Positions 48,877 to 60,784 of a stretch of 64,000 nt of DNA are shown here, piece by piece. Positions within the stretch are counted from its first letter, which is position 1. The number at the start of each line of letters is the position of its first letter. Made by a program: the position numbers and the translations under genes. The stretch is from NCBI GenBank assembly GCA_002245135.1, contig NGBS01000308.1, positions 1-64,000 on the forward strand, in the 5' to 3' direction. Source of the stretch: Proteromonas lacertae (lineage: Eukaryota > Sar > Bigyra > Opalinata > Proteromonadidae). The notes beneath the pieces were generated by a model. That model saw nothing but the letters and a program-made list of their open reading frames with translations, was not told where the DNA came from and ran no database searches.

Positions 48877-50328
48877 TTAAAATGTAGTTTTATCATATCC
48901 TAATTTAGTTGAACTTGGATTTGGTTTAGCTATAACAGAAATAGATATTCTATCCACAGTCTTTGAACTTGGATTGCTAATTGAAGGTTGTAATATTGAA
49001 TGTGATACAATTGGTTGAGGATTCATTACATTTGTTTTACTAACTGATGATATATTTTCTCCAGTTAAACTACTGTAATTATTACTTACATTAACAAGTA
49101 AATGACTTGCAGCATTCTTTGGATTATTCAATGTACTTTGACACTTCTTCAAACTTCTATTTGATAATTTCCCACTTTCTTTTCTTCCACTCATAATATG
49201 CTTAAATGAAAGGGATCTACAACTACTATCGCCATTTCTTTGTCCATAACCATTTTTATGTTTTAAATCATAGATTATATTATCAAAACTGTATTTATCT
49301 GGTGATATAAGATAATAATCATAGGTAAAAGGTGGTGGATTGTTAGTGAAAATAATTCTAACAAACTTTGACATACATGATTCTTTTGGACAAATAAGCT
49401 TTCTTTTCTTATCTTTTTCATTTACTTTTTCTTTTCTTTTTTCTTTTCCTTTTTCTTTCATTATTCTATCTTCCATTCCATATATATCTAAATCATCATT
49501 TTCCTCATCTTTTTCTTCATAACTCTTACTACCTCCATCTTTATCACTATCATCTAATACTTCATAACTTGGATTATTAATACTATAATTATATGTCACT
49601 TTCATTGCAATATTTTCATAGATTCTTTCAGAAAAAACTTCAGCTATTAATGTCTCTTTTAAACCATCAACCATTATCCTATAATCATTTAAACTCTTTA
49701 TAACATTCATAAATTCATTCAATTTATAAACTGAATGATTGTCATGGATTGGTGTTATTAAGAGAAAGACTAAATGTATAATATCACCACTAAAGTTAAA
49801 CTTATTTAAGAAATAATTGATTTGAGAGTAAGTAACCAGCTTATTACTATGAATTTTGGCTTGTGATATAAGTAATTGTAAAATACGATTTTTACCGAAA
49901 AATACATATATGCACACGAAAACGAAATATAAATTATGATCAACGATTCCTATGATATATGATAAGAAAGTGTATTCATACTTTCTTCGAAGAACATTCT
50001 AATTAATCCTTCGAAAGTAGGTTTAAAGTATTGAACGAAGATGAAACACGGTATTCCAGGCTTTTCTGGATCTCGTATCCATAGCCGAAGGAAAGATTGT
50101 AGGATCAAATCCACTTCATAGTTGTTTACTAAAATTAATAGTCTATAATGATAATATACAAAAAAGTGTTTTTGCTACTAGCTCTGATAAATCATCGAGA
50201 TGAAGATAATCGGTTAGGTACTGTCCACTCCTCCGATTATCAACAGATTTGTAAGCTTCACACTAAAATAAAAAATATAGATATACAAGCAATTTAGTGT
50301 TGATGCTTAAATTTTCTTTAAGCGACAT
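48877..50328 (-). CDS. Uncharacterised protein, helical N-terminal domain and Ser-rich tail
   Basis: Start MSLKENLSINTKLLCEAYKS. Introns of about 24-32 nt at about 50267-50290, 50124-50154 and 49955-49986 restore a single frame. The first 250 residues are ordered and helical (VDLILQSFLRLWIRDPEKPG, FIFVQYFKPTFEGLI, YSQINYFLNKFNFSGDII). An acidic/Lys-rich stretch (DKDGGSKSYEEKDEEND) and a long Ser/Asn-rich tail follow. I do not recognise the domain; RGS- or GAP-like helical folds are possible but unsupported. Stop TAA. Confidence 0.55.
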
Positions 50329-50800
50329 CCTAAGATTTGCTCAATAGGTCAGAAAAAAATAACCACAAAAATAATTCAAAATCTTCAGTTATTTTTTCAA
50401 AATTCTGCTTATTCCAAAAAACTGGAATTCGAAAAAACTCATGTCAGTTGAGTATTGTGCTTGCTCTATCATGATTGTATCTGCGATTATAAGCACTTAT
50501 TTCACAAATGTAGAACATTTATTTGAACAAACAATTTTTCTTATATTTCTCATTATGCCTTATATTATTCAACCTCAATACATTTCTTTAGTATATCTAC
50601 ATTTAAACAAATCTCCAAAAATGTGCCTTTGTTTTATTAATATTGCCCATACATATATATGTAGTATTCATTCATCTAACTCTTTTTTTTGAATGGAGAA
50701 TCAAACATAAAAACCTCTAAATAAAGAAATTAAAAAATTTTGGGGTACGTAAATTCAAATAATTTTCATAAACCACAAACATTTAAAATCAAAATAAAAC
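50329..50800. other. Intergenic interval between two divergent genes
   Basis: No convincing gene. An 83-codon plus-strand ORF (50441-50692) is hydrophobic but has no homology pattern and no promoter element. The remainder is AT-rich. Confidence 0.5.
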
Positions 50801-51597
50801 ATGGAGTTAGAAGAGATATATTTCTGTACTGATTGTACAACCTATTACAGTGAAGGTGAATCATATCAGATACATAACCATGTCCATCCACAACATCATA
50901 TAGTTTTGTTGATAGATTATATAAAATCATCTGCACAATTCACAAATTTTGAGTATGTCAGTCCATTTTTTGAACCAGATGCTGACGATGGTATTTGTGA
51001 AAAATCTTTGAAGATGATGATTGAAGAAGAGAATAGAGCACCTAAAAAGGTGATAGATTTTGTTGCATATCTAAATATGAAAAACTATAACCCACCAGTA
51101 CTCGATTATATAACTCAACATTTTCAAACAGAAGTAAGTCCTCTTCCTGAAAAGCCAGAACCACCAAAAAGTAAATTTGGAAAACGTTTACAAGAGCAAT
51201 TCAATAGAATCAAAAGGTCTAATCAAAACGAAAATGAAGGTCTTATTGAAGTAACTAAATTTGCAAGGTTTTTGAGTGAAATTCGTGAGGAAATGACTGA
51301 AAGAAAACAGAATCTAGATGAAAGACATAAACTATGTTGTCAGAAACTTGAGAGTAGTGGTAGTGAAAATATTGACAAGTATTTTTATCATTTATACATT
51401 TTTTTAGATTTATGAAAACATTGTTTGAAGTGGAAGGGAAGTTAAAAGAACTTCAAGATGATGTAGATCTCTTTAATTCAATACAAACTGAATTTAAGAA
51501 GTCTCCTGCTTATGCTCATGCGATAAAGTATATGAATTCACATTATAAAGAAGGAAATGAAGAATGTAATAAAGACAGAGAAAATAAAGAGAGTTGA
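50801..51597 (+). CDS. Cys/His-finger coiled-coil protein, possibly B-box-like
   Basis: The N terminus has CTDCTTYYSEGESYQIHNHV HPQHH, a CxxC plus multiple His arrangement that could bind zinc like a B-box. A middle region includes PLPEKPEPPKSKFGKRL. The C-terminal half is a coiled coil (FLSEIREEMTERKQNLDERH, then VEGKLKELQDDVDLFNSIQ). One intron of about 29 nt (51379-51407) splits the coil; without splicing the frame ends early. Stop TGA at 51595. B-box plus coiled coil recalls TRIM-like proteins without a RING, but only the zinc-like pattern supports this. Confidence 0.55.
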
Positions 51598-51724
51598 TTA
51601 AAAATAGTTTATTTAATAAGGTTGTTTATTTTAATTTATATAATAATATTCACTGTTATGTTGTTTGCACATCCCATTTAAGATGAATAACATATCAATT
51701 CACTTCATTTTATGAAAAAGTGAT

Positions 51725-51737
51725 TTTGGCGCGCAAA
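51725..51737 (+). promoter_or_regulatory. E2F/DP-type site upstream of SMC3
   Basis: TTTGGCGCGCAAA, containing an exact TTTSSCGC match, 22 nt upstream of the SMC3 start. GC-only runs of this kind are rare in this window. E2F sites drive S-phase genes, including cohesin, in plants, animals and many protists. Confidence 0.7.
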
Positions 51738-51759
51738 TTCAGTTTTGAAGAATAAAAGC

Positions 51760-54700
51760 ATGTATATTAAGCAGTTGACTATTTCAAACTTTAAGAGTTA
51801 TGGAGGAACAGTTGTCATTCCAGAATTAACAAGAGGCGTGAATATAATAGGTATATTCGTAAATCTATTTTATAGTTGGAACAAATGGGTCTGGCAAATC
51901 AAATATTATAGCAGGTATAACTTAGATATATTTAATTTTATAGCTATTTCTTTTCTATTAACAAGAAATTTTGATAGAATGAGTATTAGAGAAAGACAAG
52001 AGCTTATAAACGTATATATCAGAATGTAATATATCATATTAATAGAATGGAAGTGATTTTGCATCAGTAGAGATGGAAATAGACTTAGAGAATGAAGAAA
52101 ATCTCATTCTAAAGAGATTAATTACAGCTACAAAAGAGGAATACTTCATCAATGGAGAATCTAAAAGTCAACTAGAATACCGAAGCAAATTAGAAGAAAA
52201 GAATCTTTCTCAAACCAACAGTTATTTCATTGTTCCACAAAGCAAAATCATTGAAGTGTCTAATCAAAGGAATTACGAAAGATTTGAACTATTAAAAGAC
52301 ATATGTGGTGCTAATCGATATGAAGCTAAGAAAAATCAAGGTTTAAAAGAGATTGAAAAGTCCAACAAATCATTAGATGAGATAAAAACCACTTTGGATA
52401 GTTTACACAATCAAAAAGATAAGTTAAAAGCGGAAAAAGCAATATTTGACGGTTATGCAAGAAAGAATAATGAATTGAGAAGTCTACAGTACAATTTGTA
52501 TAAGAAAGAGTTAGATAAATCCAACAAAGATGCTGTTAAGATTGGTATAGAAATTACAGAACAATCCAAAGCCCTACAAGTAGAAGAAGACAAATTAAAA
52601 GAGATGGAAATGGAGAAAGATAAAATCAGTGAAGAAAATAATCAATATTTAGATGATATTAGGACATACAATGAAAAGATTAAAGAACATGAAAATTTAT
52701 TAAATAAAGAGAAATATAATATAAATAAATTAACATTGGAATTGGGGAAATTAGAACCTGATTTAGATAATGAGAAACTAAATAAAATTGTATTAAGTAA
52801 ACAATTGGATGATATAAATATTAAGAAAGATGAATTAATGAAACAAATACAATTCAAACAAACTGAATATAATCGTATAAAAAGTGATTATGATAAATTT
52901 GAGAAAGAAAGAAAAGAGAATGATAAAAGATACCAGGAATTGTTAGAGAAGAAACGAAGATGTAGTGTATACAGAAATGTGAATGAAAGAAATAGAGAGT
53001 TGGATAGAAATATAGAAGAATTGAATGACATTATAAAGAAGTATAGAAATGAAATTGATGGAAAAAAGAAGGATTTAGAAGATGTTGATAAGAAAAAGAA
53101 AGTAATTGAAAATGAGTTGAATAGAATAAATCAAATGGATTTTAATAAAGAAAAGAATGAGAATGAGAAAAAGAGAAAAGCTTTAGAGGATATAAAAGCA
53201 AGATTGAATGAAGATGAAAGTAGAATAAACGCTAAAATTAGTGATTTGAATGAAATTATTAATAGAGAAACTGTATACTTTAATACGACAAATAATAATT
53301 TCCTTTCACAAAGTAAAAATGCTATTGATGCTATTAAATATTTAAATAAATATTGTAAAGACAATAAAATAAAAGGATATTATGGAGCTTTAATCGATTT
53401 ATTTACTTTGAAGAATGAATATACAGCAACTGCTGTAGAAAAAACTGCAGGAAAGAAACTGTTTAATTGTGTTGTTGATACTATGGAAACTGCGTTCAAT
53501 TTATCGACTGTTTTAAAAGACAATCGTAAAGGAAGAATCACTTTTATTCCCTTAGAAGATGTTAATAAAAAAGATTCAATAAAAGTAGTAAGAGGAGATA
53601 AATGTGCATTATTAAAAGACTTGTTGAATTATGATAATAAATATGAAAATGCATTTCAATATGTTTTTTCTAATACAATTTTCTGTGGAGATTATAATGA
53701 TGGACTTGTTTATTCAAAGAAATATAATACAAACGTGGTGATTATTAATGGAAATGAGATTAAAATAAAGTATATATTTCTATATTTCTATATTATTTTT
53801 ATAGAGGTGAAATCACTGGTGGTTATATCAATCCTAACAAGTTAATATTAAAGAATTACATCGAAATGAAAAAACATAAGAACAATTTAGAAGAAGCTGA
53901 AAAAAAGAGATTAGACTACATTCAAGAATCAGAAAAAATAAAAGAAGAAAAGTTGAAATGTGGTAATAAAATAAATGATTTAATAACATCTCAAAGTAAC
54001 ACTGTAAATGAGGAATATAGAATAATGAACAAAAAGAATGATTATTTAAGAAGTATAGAAAATAATGAAAATCAAAGAAATGGAATTATAGAAGAAATAC
54101 AATCTAAAGAAAGCTCAATAAATCAACATCAACTTAAGATTCAAGAATATGAAAATGAAAAAAGACAACCTTTCCAGAATGATTTAGATGCTGATGAAAA
54201 TAATGAATTAAATAGATGTCAAGAATTTACTAATAATACATTTGCAAACTATTGTAAAGTAAAAGAAAGTGAATCAACAATGAAAGCAGAATTAGATGCA
54301 ATAATTACATCATTAAAGGTAATGGAAGATGAAGAAAAAGAAATAATTGTTAAATTAAATACTTTTACAAATAATGATCAAAATAGTGTTGTTGGAAAAA
54401 GTCTAGAATATGATAGTATCAAAAAATCAATATCACTTCATGAAGAAAGAATCAATAGAATAAATGAAAATTTAAACAATATAAAAGTGAGATTAGATGA
54501 AATTATAGAATTACAATCTGAAACTCAATTAAAGGAAGATGAAATCAGTAAAGAATATGATGAATTACATGAAATATATACACAAGAAAAGATCAATTTA
54601 AATAGATTAATCTCTAAATCCGAACAGATAAAAAACTCAAATTACAATCATATGAAAGCGATAAGAGACTTAGGCAGTTTACCTAAAGAACAATTGGAAG

Positions 54701-55437
54701 AAAATCAAAACAAATCAAAACATGAACTTCAACAAGGAATTGAAGAATTAACAGCAGAAATAAAGAATGAGTATTCAGCAGTAAACCAAAAATCAATTCA
54801 ACAATATCAACAGATTAAAAAAACATTTGTTGAGTTTACTGATAAGTATAATATATTGAATAATGAGAAGGATGAAATATATCAGTTTGTTTCAAGTATT
54901 GATGATAAAGAGATGGATATTATTATTGAAACGTTTAATAATTTGAATAAATCATTTGGTAATATATTTAGACTAATTAATCCAAATGGAAAAGCTGAGC
55001 TACACTTACAACATACAGATGATGGAAAGATAGAAGGAATTGCAATTAATGTTCGTTTTGATAGAAACCAAAGCAGTCACTTGTTATCTCAATTATCAGG
55101 TGGTCAGAAGACTGTTGTAGCTATTGCATTTTTATTTGCTTTACAAGAAATATCAAAATCTCCATTTTATTTGTTTGATGAAATTGATGATGCTTTAGAT
55201 CATGCTAATAGAGAAATTGTATCAAGATTAATTGAAATTAAGAAACCTAATATACAATTTATTGCTACAACCTTTAAAAGAGAAATGGCTGAAGTTGGTG
55301 ATAGATTTATAAGAGTAGAATCTTTGGCTCAGAAAAGTGAAGCTAAAGATATTCATAAATCTGATGCATTGGGTTTTCTTACTTTAATAGAGAATAATGA
55401 GGACAATGATGAAAATATTATCACTCCTAGAAGATAA
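51760..55437 (+). CDS. SMC3: SMC3, cohesin core ATPase
   Basis: SMC3 with SMC1 and a kleisin forms the cohesin ring. Start MYIKQLTISNFKSYG. Introns at 51851-51875, 51915-51943, 52012-52045 and 53770-53814. Walker A is assembled across the first intron (GTNGSGKSN). YFIVPQSKI matches SMC3 YxVKQGKI. Two long coiled coils flank the hinge (GYYGALIDLF, GKKLFNCVVDTMETA, ITGGYINP). The C-terminal head has the signature LSGGQKTVVAIAFLFALQ and Walker B PFYLFDEIDDALD. About 1,180 residues, normal for the family. Complete and free of frame breaks. Stop TAA. Confidence 0.93.
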
Positions 55438-55647
55438 ATACTTTTATTTTATTTTATATTATATTGTTTCATGTATATTATGTTTAATTTAGCTTAATAA
55501 AAAGAAAAAAATGTTGATGAAATAGGTGTAAGAAAATTTTGAGTGAAAATAAAATCTAAAAAGAAAAAAATTACTGTAAATTTCATATTGTTGAGTTATA
55601 TAACATCTGAAAATATATTTTGATTTTATCAGCAAGTAATAACAGAA

Positions 55648-57341
55648 ATGGAGGAAATGACTACTGATATTAAAGAAAAAGAAAAAATTCAGCAGGTGAA
55701 GAAGATAAAAATAAAATATGACAAAGAAGCTGTTTATAAATACCTAGAAAATCTGAAAATACTGAAATCAAGCAGTTTATATGTGCTTTTACCTAGCTTC
55801 ATTTATCCCACCAAGACAGTTATTTATGTTGAATATAACAAACTCAATTTATCTCCTATAAGTAATATAGAATTTATGGGAAATTTGAAAGCTTATGTTA
55901 AGGACATTTCCCTAAATTTAAATGGTATTCATGAATACAGTCTAGTTCATGGAAATATAAAACCTAACAACGTACTGATAGAGAGTAGAACAAATAAGTT
56001 ATATCTCAATGATTGTTTTGAAAATGAAATAAGAGATTACAGAAGTATGACAATAGAAAAATTGAAATATTTATCACCAGAACAACTATATAGCAAAGAG
56101 ACGAGTAGATTTAGTGATTATTGGAGTTTCTGTTTCTTACTATTCCACTTGATAAATGAAGGAAATGATCTAATTACACCAACAGATTATGTTGAGTTAG
56201 TGAATGAAATTGAAAAGTTTATATCTTGTGATGATAAGAAACATTATCTATATTCTAGACTGCTGATAAAAACAGATGAAAAAAAGGATTATATCGAAAT
56301 GATAAACAATATATTATGTAAAAAGTTGACATTTAAAGAGATAAGTGAATATATATCAAAACCAAAAGACAAATTATTTTCATGTAATTCATTGAGATAT
56401 TCAATCTACAATAACTTAATAATTGCCAAGCATTTGTATATAAGCATAACAGATAAAAAACTATACAAAGAAGTATTTAATGAGTATTTAAGAACTTACA
56501 AATCAAATTTCTTTTTTAGTATAATGAACTTCATCTGGTTTAATGAAACAGATTGTAGGACCAATGAGTATATGAATAAATTACCTCCTTCATTGCCAGT
56601 AATTGATTATAATGATTATGATAAAGACAATAATGAAAGAAATAAGCAAAACACTCTTTATTTAGGAATAGATTTTATAAAACGTATTAGAAGAGGTTTT
56701 CAGTTAGATTTATCTGATTTAAATAGTGATAGGTTATTTTTATTTTTCATAAGAAATCTTCGTTATCTCAGTTATCTCAGTTATATTAATTTATCTTGGA
56801 ATAATTTCAAAGTACCTAGATTAATAGACTTTTTAAAAGAGAATTTTGACTATTTTGATCAGTTGAAAGAACTTATTTGTTCTGATAATAGAATTGGAGA
56901 TAAAGGTGTTAAATTTTTATCAAAACATATGGAAAAGATGATAGAAGTTGATAGTAATAATAGAAAATCTATGAATTTCAGTGATTCTAATATGACAATA
57001 AACGGCTTAAAATGGATATGTAGAAATTTTGAAGTTATATCTTGCATAAATGAATTATTTTTAGATAATAATGATTTAAAAAAGAAGGATTACAATACTT
57101 CGAAGAACACTGTGGTGGTTTAACAAGTTTGGTATATTTAAATTTAGAATGTATAATATTATATTGAGTATTACTAATTTGAATAGATAATGGATTAGAA
57201 AATAACTGTAGTGATACGATTATTGGCATATTGAGAAAATTGAGTAAATTAGAGTGTTTATCACTAAAAGGAAATTTCATAAAGGCTGATTCAATAGAAA
57301 AACTAAAATCTATCAGCAACAAAGTTAATATAACATGTTAA
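55648..57341 (+). CDS. Pseudokinase plus LRR protein, copy A, with possible -1 frameshift
   Basis: Start MEEMTTDIKEKEKIQQ. The kinase-like domain keeps the fold (VHGNIKPNNVLIE, YLSPEQLYSKE, FSDYWSFCFLLF) but has HGN instead of HRD and LNDCF instead of DFG, so it is probably inactive. After about residue 300 come RI-type LRRs (YINLSWNNF, LICSDNRIGDKGVKFL, MNFSDSNMTINGLK, ELFLDNNDLKKK). The zero frame ends at 57121, but the -1 frame from 57084 continues the LRRs (GGLTSLVYLNLE, LECLSLKGNFIKAD) through one intron to a TAA at 57339. The join is at an A-AAA-AAG heptamer (57078-57084). Same architecture as 58144 and the broken copy at 25692. Confidence 0.72.
57078..57084 (+). other. A-AAA-AAG heptamer in the zero-frame phase of a -1 slippery site
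   Basis: Zero-frame codons are TTA AAA AAG; slipping back one base gives GAA GGA TTA and restores the LRR pattern for about 80 codons. This heptamer is the canonical strong X-XXY-YYZ slip sequence. Only weak stem potential is visible downstream (CTTCGAAG, CACTGTGGTG). An A lost from the homopolymer explains it equally well. Confidence 0.35.
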
Positions 57342-57372
57342 TAATATTAAATAAAAAGCTATATTATTTTCA

Positions 57373-58055
57373 TCACTTTTTTATTTCTTCTTCAATCTGT
57401 TTTGCTATTTCATCTCTGTACTCGATTTTCTGTCGATATACACATTTTTTGTCCAAATAAATACATCCAGCTTTTAAATATAATTCTTGAGCTGGTTTAT
57501 TCCAATTCATCACTGTAAACTGATATCTACTACAGTTAAGTCTCTATATTATATTCTACTGAATAATTTATACTTTTGATACATAACAGCAAGTGTCAAA
57601 TAATGCTCTCCCTAATCCTTTTCTTCTATAATCAGGCATAACAAACAAATCTTCTAAGAAGAATGTTTTACCATTCCAAGTTGAATATCTAATAATATAT
57701 ATGATTTTTATAACTATATATACGCACGAAAAAACGTAGCCATGCCAATAACAACGTGATTATCTTCTCTCTCTGCTAAAACACATCCATATAATGGATT
57801 TTCACCAAATCCATCATTCTTTATATCTTCTTCACTAACTGTTACACTATCTAACTGATCTTCATATTCAGCTAATGCTCGTGTTAATCTATACACTTCA
57901 TGAGCATCTTCTATTGTTGCTCCTCTAATTATAAACCTAAAACAGTTAGATATTTTGATGTTAATAAGAAAATACTCTTTAAAGTGTCTTTGAAAGTCAT
58001 GTGGGTATGAAAACTTCTAAAATTTAAATTATCGTAGTAATACTCCTGATTCCAT
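57373..58055 (-). CDS. GNAT acetyltransferase, spermidine/spermine N1-acetyltransferase-like, copy 1
   Basis: SSAT acetylates polyamines from acetyl-CoA. Spliced start MESGKFSYPHDFQRHFKEFI; then IRGATIEDAHEVYRLTRALA, EEDIKNDGFGENPLYGCVLA, STWNGKTFFLEDLFVMPDYR, RRKGLGRALF (the acetyl-CoA Q/RxxGxG/A loop) and NWNKPAQELYLKAG. Human SSAT1 has the same blocks (DGFGEHPFY, EDFFVMSDYRGFGIGS, EWNEPSINFYKRRG). Introns near 58015-58041, 57941-57979, 57693-57727 and 57549-57578. Ends IEEEIKK then TGA TGA. It sits on the minus strand between two pseudokinase-LRR genes. Confidence 0.85.
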
Positions 58056-58143
58056 TCTACTGTAAATTTTAAGATTTGAAAGAAAGAACTTGATAAAGCT
58101 TGACTACTATACGTTTCATTCTTTTTTTAAAAAGAAAAACATA

Positions 58144-60659
58144 ATGTCATCTAGCGATAGTGAGAAAATGAAAGATAGAATAGTTGAAGAAAACAAACCT
58201 CAATTTGATAAAGCATTTAGTGACAAAAGTAACTCTTTTGAAATTGGTGAAAAAAACAAGTATGAAAGCTTAGAAACTGAAAATATCATATTAAATGAAG
58301 ATAATTCTCAGATAAACAAAGATAATAGTGGCATAGTAGCAGAAGATGAAAATTTACAGTTGGAGAAAAGTAAAGGCACATCTACATCATTATCTATTGT
58401 AGAAGAAGGTGCATTAAAAGATTATTTAAAAGACTCTGATGGTACATTAAAACCTAATCCACCAATATCAACTTCAGATGGAAATACACCGAATAATTCT
58501 GCAATATTTGAAGAAAATGATGTATCTGAAGAAGATAAAAGCCATTTAAATAAAGATAAAAAGGACTTGAATATGATTGAAGTTCCTCCACCTGTTGTAA
58601 CAAAGGATTTCATGATGTATGGTCAAATAGATAAATTAACATCAGTTGTTGTTAAATTTCTCAATGAAAATTATTGTATTTTTATTAGATCAGAAGATGT
58701 TATTAAAACTAATGAATATAAATGCAGTTGTGTAGTTAAAAGTGATAAAAATCAAGGAATGAAAATTAATTGTTTGTCAATATCAAATTTAGATGAAAGA
58801 AAGAAGAATAATTATTTAAGATATTGTGAAAAAGTACAATCAAAGAATTTCAGTTTCATAGTGAATTATTCTTTCAATAATGTTTATGACTATTGTTTAA
58901 TTACTGTTGCAAAGAATTATCCATCAACATTATATGATTCAGTAAATGGTAAATCAAGTAAAAATAACTATATTGTTCAGCTTAATTCAATGTTGAAGAA
59001 AATGCACTATAATGAATTAACACATTCTAATCTAACTCCAAAAAATATATTTGTAGATGAAAATGGATCATTATGTTTAGGAGGCTATGGACAACAGTTG
59101 TTATTGACTGAAAGAAATAAATACTATGATGTAAATGAAATTCAGTATATATCTCCCGAAGTTTTGAGTGGAAAAGAATATGATAAACAAGCAGATATAT
59201 GGTCATTGGCATGTTTATTATATTTTATTGAAACAGAAGGCTCAGCACCATTTGATGGGAAAGATATAAATGAAGTTGTAAGTAATATGCAAAATGAAAT
59301 TTTCAAAAAATTCAATAACAAAATAATTAATGATTTGCTTGAGCATTGTTTTTCGAAAAACACAAATAATCGTTATGATTGTAAAGCTTTCCAAAAAAAA
59401 TGTTTTGAATTGTATGGTATGAATGAAAAATCACAAATTATCAGTGTTTTGGATGGTTATCATGTATTAAATAACAAACAATTAGATTTTTCAGAGACAT
59501 TTGTAGATTGGAGAGGTTTAGAAATAATTACAGCTGAGTTTTTTAATACTAGTAATCTCGAAGTATTGGATTTTTCAAAAACAGAAATTGATGATAAATG
59601 TTTGAGACATCTCTGTTTACATTTTGATTTGATTCTCTCCTTGAAGAAATTGTCTTTATATTGGAATCATATTACTGATGATGGTGTAATGCTTTTATGT
59701 AAATATCTTAATAAAATAAAAGAATTGGAATATTTAAATATATCTAGAAACTATGTTCATGATATTAGTACAATGGAATTGTTTAAACTAATAAAAGACA
59801 CTTCTATTACCACGTTGTATTTGAAAAGAAATTATATTCATGATATATCAATTCGAGAATTGGCAGAAAATATACCATCAAATCTAGAAGTATTGAATCT
59901 ATCAAGTATATAAAATATTTTTATAATGTAGATAATTCAATAAATGGAGATAACAATTTGTTATATTTTCTTGGTCGTATGGAAAATCTAAGAGAATTAT
60001 ATCTAGGGAAAAACAAAATAAATGACTCAATATCTACTGATTTATTTTTTAAAATATATGTAATTGTAAAAAATTAGAGAAGTTATTTATAAATAATAAT
60101 GATATAAGTTATAAAAATATAGAATCTGGAATAAAAATTATAACATTAGAATGTAAGAATCTAAAATATTTAGGAATAAAACAAAACACAATGACAGACG
60201 AAGAATATAAAAGAATAATCAAACAGAATCTTGACAAGGAAATTGTTTTTACATCGTATGAAAAGTCTAAAGAACCAGACTATCCACCAGATCAACTAGA
60301 CTTTGATGATGACCACTGTAAGCAAAAAGAAGAAACAGATGAAGTGGAAGAACATAGTGAAGAAACTAAAAGAAAAATGGAGATTAAAATAAACTTCAAT
60401 ATAGACAAGGATGAATTATATGAGAAATTACATCATATAGATAAAGAAGAAGTCGTAAATACTGGATATCCAAATGAAATGGAAATTAAAAGACCAGTAA
60501 AACCATATCATGATTCACCTCCATCAGCTCCTTCTCCAATCAACACCTGATAATTCTCACAATAATCCATCTCCAATTACAAGTGCAACTACAAGTCCAA
60601 AACCTGATTCAACACCAGATACAAATGTGAATATTATTGTAGAATTAACTAATAAATAG
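58144..60659 (+). CDS. Pseudokinase plus LRR protein, copy B, with disordered acidic N terminus
   Basis: Start chosen at 58144 (MSSSDSEKMKDRIVEENK). About 160 disordered Asp/Glu/Ser-rich residues precede a kinase-like domain with THSNLTPKNIFVD (HSN for HRD), CLGGYGQ in place of DFG, YISPEVLSGKEYDKQADIWS; catalysis is unlikely. RI-type LRRs follow (LEVLDFSKTEIDDKCLRHL, KKLSLYWNHITDDG, EYLNISRNYVHD). An intron of about 24 nt near 59905 extends the LRRs (ENLRELYLGKNKINDS). Frame breaks lie near 60055 (poly-T/A run) and at 60550 (ACC TGA TAA, where the +1 frame continues a Pro/Ser tail to a TAG at 60657). ACGTTTCATTC about 30 nt upstream of ATG. Confidence 0.7.
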
Positions 60660-60784
60660 TTTAACTATTTCACTACAACTATAATATATAAATGTGTATT
60701 GTTTATAGTTTTAATTTTTCTACAAATTATTTTTGAAACGGATATTTTTATCAAGTCATTCAAGCCATTTTCATTTAAATTTTC

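Noticed and set aside
50441-50692. Hydrophobic 83-codon ORF in the intergenic region
   Set aside because: No motif, no start-proximal element and no recognisable homology; probably chance in AT-rich sequence.
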